Origin: Ignavibacteria bacterium
GTDB taxonomy: Bacteria > Bacteroidota > Ignavibacteria > Tepidaquicellales > Tepidaquicellaceae
Direction: 5' to 3'
NCBI GenBank assembly: GCA_016719565.1
Contig: JADJYU010000007.1
Coordinates: 372,001-436,000, forward strand
DNA: 64,000 nt
Part shown: positions 61,319 to 64,000 of the stretch, piece after piece
Layout: every line of letters begins with the position of its first letter
Position numbering within the stretch: the stretch's first letter is position 1
Program-made: the position numbers and the translations under genes
The notes under the pieces: generated by a model
Seen by the model: the letters and a program-made list of their open reading frames with translations, nothing else
The model's database searches: none
Told to the model about the DNA's origin: nothing

Positions 61319-62695
61319 ATGAAAAAAACTTACTTCTTCTCAATTTCGCTTACTCTGTTTATTTTGTTTAATATATATTCTGAAGATACCGCTGCTCAGG
61401 AATTGGCAGACTTAAACATTAATTTAAAACTTAATGAAAATCAAAAGACAATTAAATTAAAGACAGCTGACCGGTCCGCGGATACGCTAAAATCCAAAAC
61501 AAAATACATCCCCGGCGCGGGAATTAAAATATTTGAATCTGATATAGGAAGCGTAAGCTTCAGTGTGTTTTCATATCTTAGATATTTAAATCAGAAAGGT
61601 CTCGATACTAATTACACAAATGCATTCGGGAAAACCAGTTCTATAAAGAGACGTCAGGATATACAGCTTAATAAGGTAAACATTAAATTTCTCGGATGGT
61701 TTATGGATCCGAAATTCCGCTATCTCTTTTATGTATGGACAAGCAATACTTCACTCGGTCAGGTTTCACAGGTTGTAGTAGCGGGAAATCTTCAGTACAG
61801 AATAAATGAACATCTCAATCTCGGAGCAGGTATTAACGGACTTCCGGGAGTGCGAAGCACATCAGGAAATTTTCCTAACTGGCTTCCTGTAGATAACCGG
61901 CTTGTAGCCGATGAATTTTTCAGACCCAGTTATACAACCGGAGGCTGGGCAGACGGAAATATTACAGATAAAATTAAGTATCATGCGATGTGGGGAAATA
62001 ACTTAAGTCAGTTCGGAATTGACGCCGGTCAGCTTGACGCCGGTTTGAATACATTTTCAGGAATGATCAGCTGGTTTCCGACTACTGGTGAGTTTGGATT
62101 CAATTCTGATTACAGCGATTTTGATGTTCATAATAAAGTCGCTACAAGACTTGCCGGGCATTTTACATACAGCGAAGAAGACAGGGAGAGTCAGCCGAAA
62201 ACAGATGTATTTGATAATGTACAGCTCAGATTATCTGACGGAAGTATTGTCTTTACGCCTGATCTTTTCGGCAATGGAATACTTCTGGAAAACGCAACAT
62301 ATAAAATGGCAAGTTTTGATGCAGGCATAAAGTATAAAGGGTTTGCTCTTGAAGGAGAATATTACCAGAGGTGGATAAGTAATTTCAAAGGGTCAGGACT
62401 GGATTCACTTGGCTTCAAAGTGCTTACAGACAATGGATTTCAGGCGATGTTATCATATATGATTTTACCAAAAAAATTACAGACCGTTACAACTCTTTCT
62501 CAGGTCTTCGGTGAATACGGGAATCCATGGGACGCAAGAGCGGGGTTTAATTATTATCCGCTGGAGAATCAGTCAGTCAGATGGAATTTTGAATATATAC
62601 AAATTTATAAAAGTCCCGTGGGAGCTTTATCACTTCCTTATCCGGTCGGAGCAACAGGAGGCATTTTAAATACAGATTTTATGGTAAATTTTTAA
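61319..62695 (+). CDS. Outer membrane porin-like protein
   Basis: 458 residues. Signal peptide (YFFSISLTLFILFNIYSED). After a ~60-residue N-terminal stretch, many amphipathic beta strands ('SVSFSVFSYLRYLNQK', 'RYLFYVWTSN', 'LQYRINEHLNLGAGINGLPG', 'GFALEGEYYQRWISNF') end in 'TDFMVNF' with a terminal aromatic. This resembles phosphate-selective porin O/P-type proteins of Bacteroidota. Strand count and terminal Phe fit a 16-18-strand barrel. Substrate is unknown. It follows the glutaminase gene in the same direction. Confidence 0.75.
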   Translation: MKKTYFFSISLTLFILFNIYSEDTAAQELADLNINLKLNENQKTIKLKTADRSADTLKSKTKYIPGAGIKIFESDIGSVSFSVFSYLRYLNQKGLDTNYTNAFGKTSSIKRRQDIQLNKVNIKFLGWFMDPKFRYLFYVWTSNTSLGQVSQVVVAGNLQYRINEHLNLGAGINGLPGVRSTSGNFPNWLPVDNRLVADEFFRPSYTTGGWADGNITDKIKYHAMWGNNLSQFGIDAGQLDAGLNTFSGMISWFPTTGEFGFNSDYSDFDVHNKVATRLAGHFTYSEEDRESQPKTDVFDNVQLRLSDGSIVFTPDLFGNGILLENATYKMASFDAGIKYKGFALEGEYYQRWISNFKGSGLDSLGFKVLTDNGFQAMLSYMILPKKLQTVTTLSQVFGEYGNPWDARAGFNYYPLENQSVRWNFEYIQIYKSPVGALSLPYPVGATGGILNTDFMVNF

Positions 62696-62771
62696 AATAA
62701 TGTTAAAGCAAAATTATTAGTGTTTAAATTTGAATGATCTTAATGTAAGACATAAAAAACATTCTATACTT

Positions 62772-64000
62772 ATGAAGATCTTAATTATATATATACTTGT
62801 TTTTTCATTTGCAGTGATCATTTCAGATTCAATATTCGCACAGACAGAAATTTCAAACAATGACACATTGAATCAAAAAAGCAGAATATCAATTGACACG
62901 CTTTCCTCAAAGGACATTCACCCACAGGATTCTCCGGAAAGCAGCGGACTTATCATAACTTCAAAAGACAATAAATTATCTGTTCGATTATATGGCTCTG
63001 CAAGAGTCTTCGGTTCATATGACTTTAACGGACTGGAAGGCGGGTCCGGTTTTTCGATAAGTGATATCCCGGTTGGTGATGATAAAAATTATGACAAAAC
63101 ATTTTTCATGACTGCTAATGTAACGAGAATAGGAATGGAAGTTAAACGTAAAACTATTGTAGGAAACACACTTGTAAAAATTGAAACAGATTTTAACGGC
63201 TCGGATAATAAATTCCGGATCCGTCATGCATACGGTCAGACCAGGCATTTTATTATCGGTCAGACCTGGACTAACTTCAGTGATATTGAAACCCTGCCTC
63301 TGACTGTCGATGCAGAAGGACCGCCGACTGCCGTTTCTCTCAGAACTGTTCAGATCAAATATTATCTCGATTTTAAACCCGGCTGGAGATTCAGAGCCAG
63401 TATTGAATCCCCGAGTACTGTTGTTTATGTACCTGATTCTCTTTCACTTGAAGCTGTAACACAGAACTACCCGGCCGTTGCAGCGAATATTAAAAAAGAC
63501 TGGGAAAGTATTCAGATTAAAGCAGCAGGAATTATAAATCCGGTTTCAGTCAGAAATCTTTCCGGCGACAGGGGGTCGTTATTCGGTAGAGGAGTTTTAT
63601 TAAGCGTAAATACAAATTTCTTTTCCGGCTCATCTATAAAATTTCAGGGACTTATAGGTAAGGGAATTGCATCTTTCCTGAATCTGTCAGACAATTCTGC
63701 CTTTGATGTTGTCTTGAATCCGAACAGCGGTCAGTATCAGCTCACAGCTTGTTACGGCGGATTTATCGCATTCAATCAAAGTCTTGTTAAAGAATTTCTT
63801 GATATTGATCTGGTCTATGGATTGGTAAATCTGAACATGGAAGATTACTTCCCGGATGATTCCTTTAAAGCAGGTCAATATGCAGCTGTAAACGGATTTC
63901 TGAATTTTCCCGGAGGTTTCAGACTTGGGGTTGAATATACTTATGGATTTAAAAAAACCAAAGACAACAGCAGCGGTGAAGCAAACAGGTTTGCTTATAC
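62772..64000 (+). CDS. DcaP-like outer membrane porin, partial (3' end outside window)
   Basis: The frame from ATG at 62772 is open to the window edge; about 409 residues are visible. Signal peptide (LIIYILVFSFAVIISDSIFAQ), a polar linker, then 'LSVRLYGSARVFGSYDFNGLEG', 'VTRIGMEVKRKTIVG', 'VKIETDFNGSDNKFRIRHAYGQ' and 'HFIIGQTWTNFSDIETLPLTVDAEGPP', the DcaP porin order of motifs. It has no stop in the visible part. It is paralogous to the porin at 58865-60067. Confidence 0.82.
   Translation, partial: MKILIIYILVFSFAVIISDSIFAQTEISNNDTLNQKSRISIDTLSSKDIHPQDSPESSGLIITSKDNKLSVRLYGSARVFGSYDFNGLEGGSGFSISDIPVGDDKNYDKTFFMTANVTRIGMEVKRKTIVGNTLVKIETDFNGSDNKFRIRHAYGQTRHFIIGQTWTNFSDIETLPLTVDAEGPPTAVSLRTVQIKYYLDFKPGWRFRASIESPSTVVYVPDSLSLEAVTQNYPAVAANIKKDWESIQIKAAGIINPVSVRNLSGDRGSLFGRGVLLSVNTNFFSGSSIKFQGLIGKGIASFLNLSDNSAFDVVLNPNSGQYQLTACYGGFIAFNQSLVKEFLDIDLVYGLVNLNMEDYFPDDSFKAGQYAAVNGFLNFPGGFRLGVEYTYGFKKTKDNSSGEANRFAY

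Overview
The window is an AT-rich bacterial chromosome segment. Four predicted exported proteins (ending at 1044, 7470, 25470 and 53666) carry a C-terminal sorting domain of the type IX secretion system with the NYPNPFNP-type signature. This domain, the mix of Shine-Dalgarno-preceded and SD-less starts, frequent TTG starts, and the HMA-MauE/DoxX and OsmC/DUF2892 neighbours all suggest the Bacteroidota/Chlorobiota group, most likely an Ignavibacteria-like lineage. This placement comes from motif recognition, not from a search.

Layout. 1-7.5 kb: end of a T9SS cargo protein, an internally deleted ATPase remnant, gyrA, a PLP aldolase, a DUF433/DUF5615 toxin-antitoxin pair, and a family of palindromic repeats. 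7.5-17.4 kb: a T9SS-sorted FG-GAP-like protein, a two-gene serine pathway (serC plus a SerB-SerA fusion), tRNA-Gly(CCC), two small exported proteins, rfbA-rfbC, a UDP-glucuronate decarboxylase-like gene and queF. 17.4-23.6 kb: a five-gene peptide ABC importer on the minus strand, with a frameshift in the OppB-type permease. 24-30 kb: a PQQ-type sugar dehydrogenase with a sorting domain, a GT39-like membrane glycosyltransferase, a beta-helix protein ending in a dockerin-like domain, and a membrane protein.

30-48.7 kb is a large metal-export island, all on the plus strand. It has one complete RND tripartite pump (adaptor, pump, TolC) behind a His-rich small protein and a lipoprotein. It is followed by a copper/silver set: a Cys-rich exported protein, TolC and adaptor genes (both frameshifted), two HMA-domain exported proteins with a Cys-Cys tail, a lipoprotein that is 26 percent methionine, a CPH-motif CopB-type P-type ATPase, an HMA-MauE/DoxX membrane protein, and a CusA pump with all three copper-site methionines at E. 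coli spacing. The simplest reading is that CopB moves copper out of the cytoplasm, the HMA and Met-rich proteins hold or hand it over in the periplasm, and CusCBA expels it.

48.8-64 kb: small conserved domains (DUF1801, DUF1569), a frameshifted ribosome-hibernation factor, an ArsR regulator with a perfect operator-like palindrome in front of its start, an exported OB-fold-like protein, a Kelch-like exported protein, a T9SS cargo protein, a lysine/alanine-rich histone-like protein, an AI-2E-family permease, and an outer-membrane/periplasm cluster of DcaP-like porins, another porin and an exported glutaminase.

Sequence quality matters here. Four genes (oppB, cusC-like, cusB-like, hpf) are each broken by what looks like one missing base in a homopolymer, and in each case adding one base restores a full-length family protein. 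A G/C homopolymer tract at 4945-5020 sits between two near-identical copies of a 50-60 bp segment. Both patterns suggest uncorrected long-read or metagenome assembly errors rather than biology.
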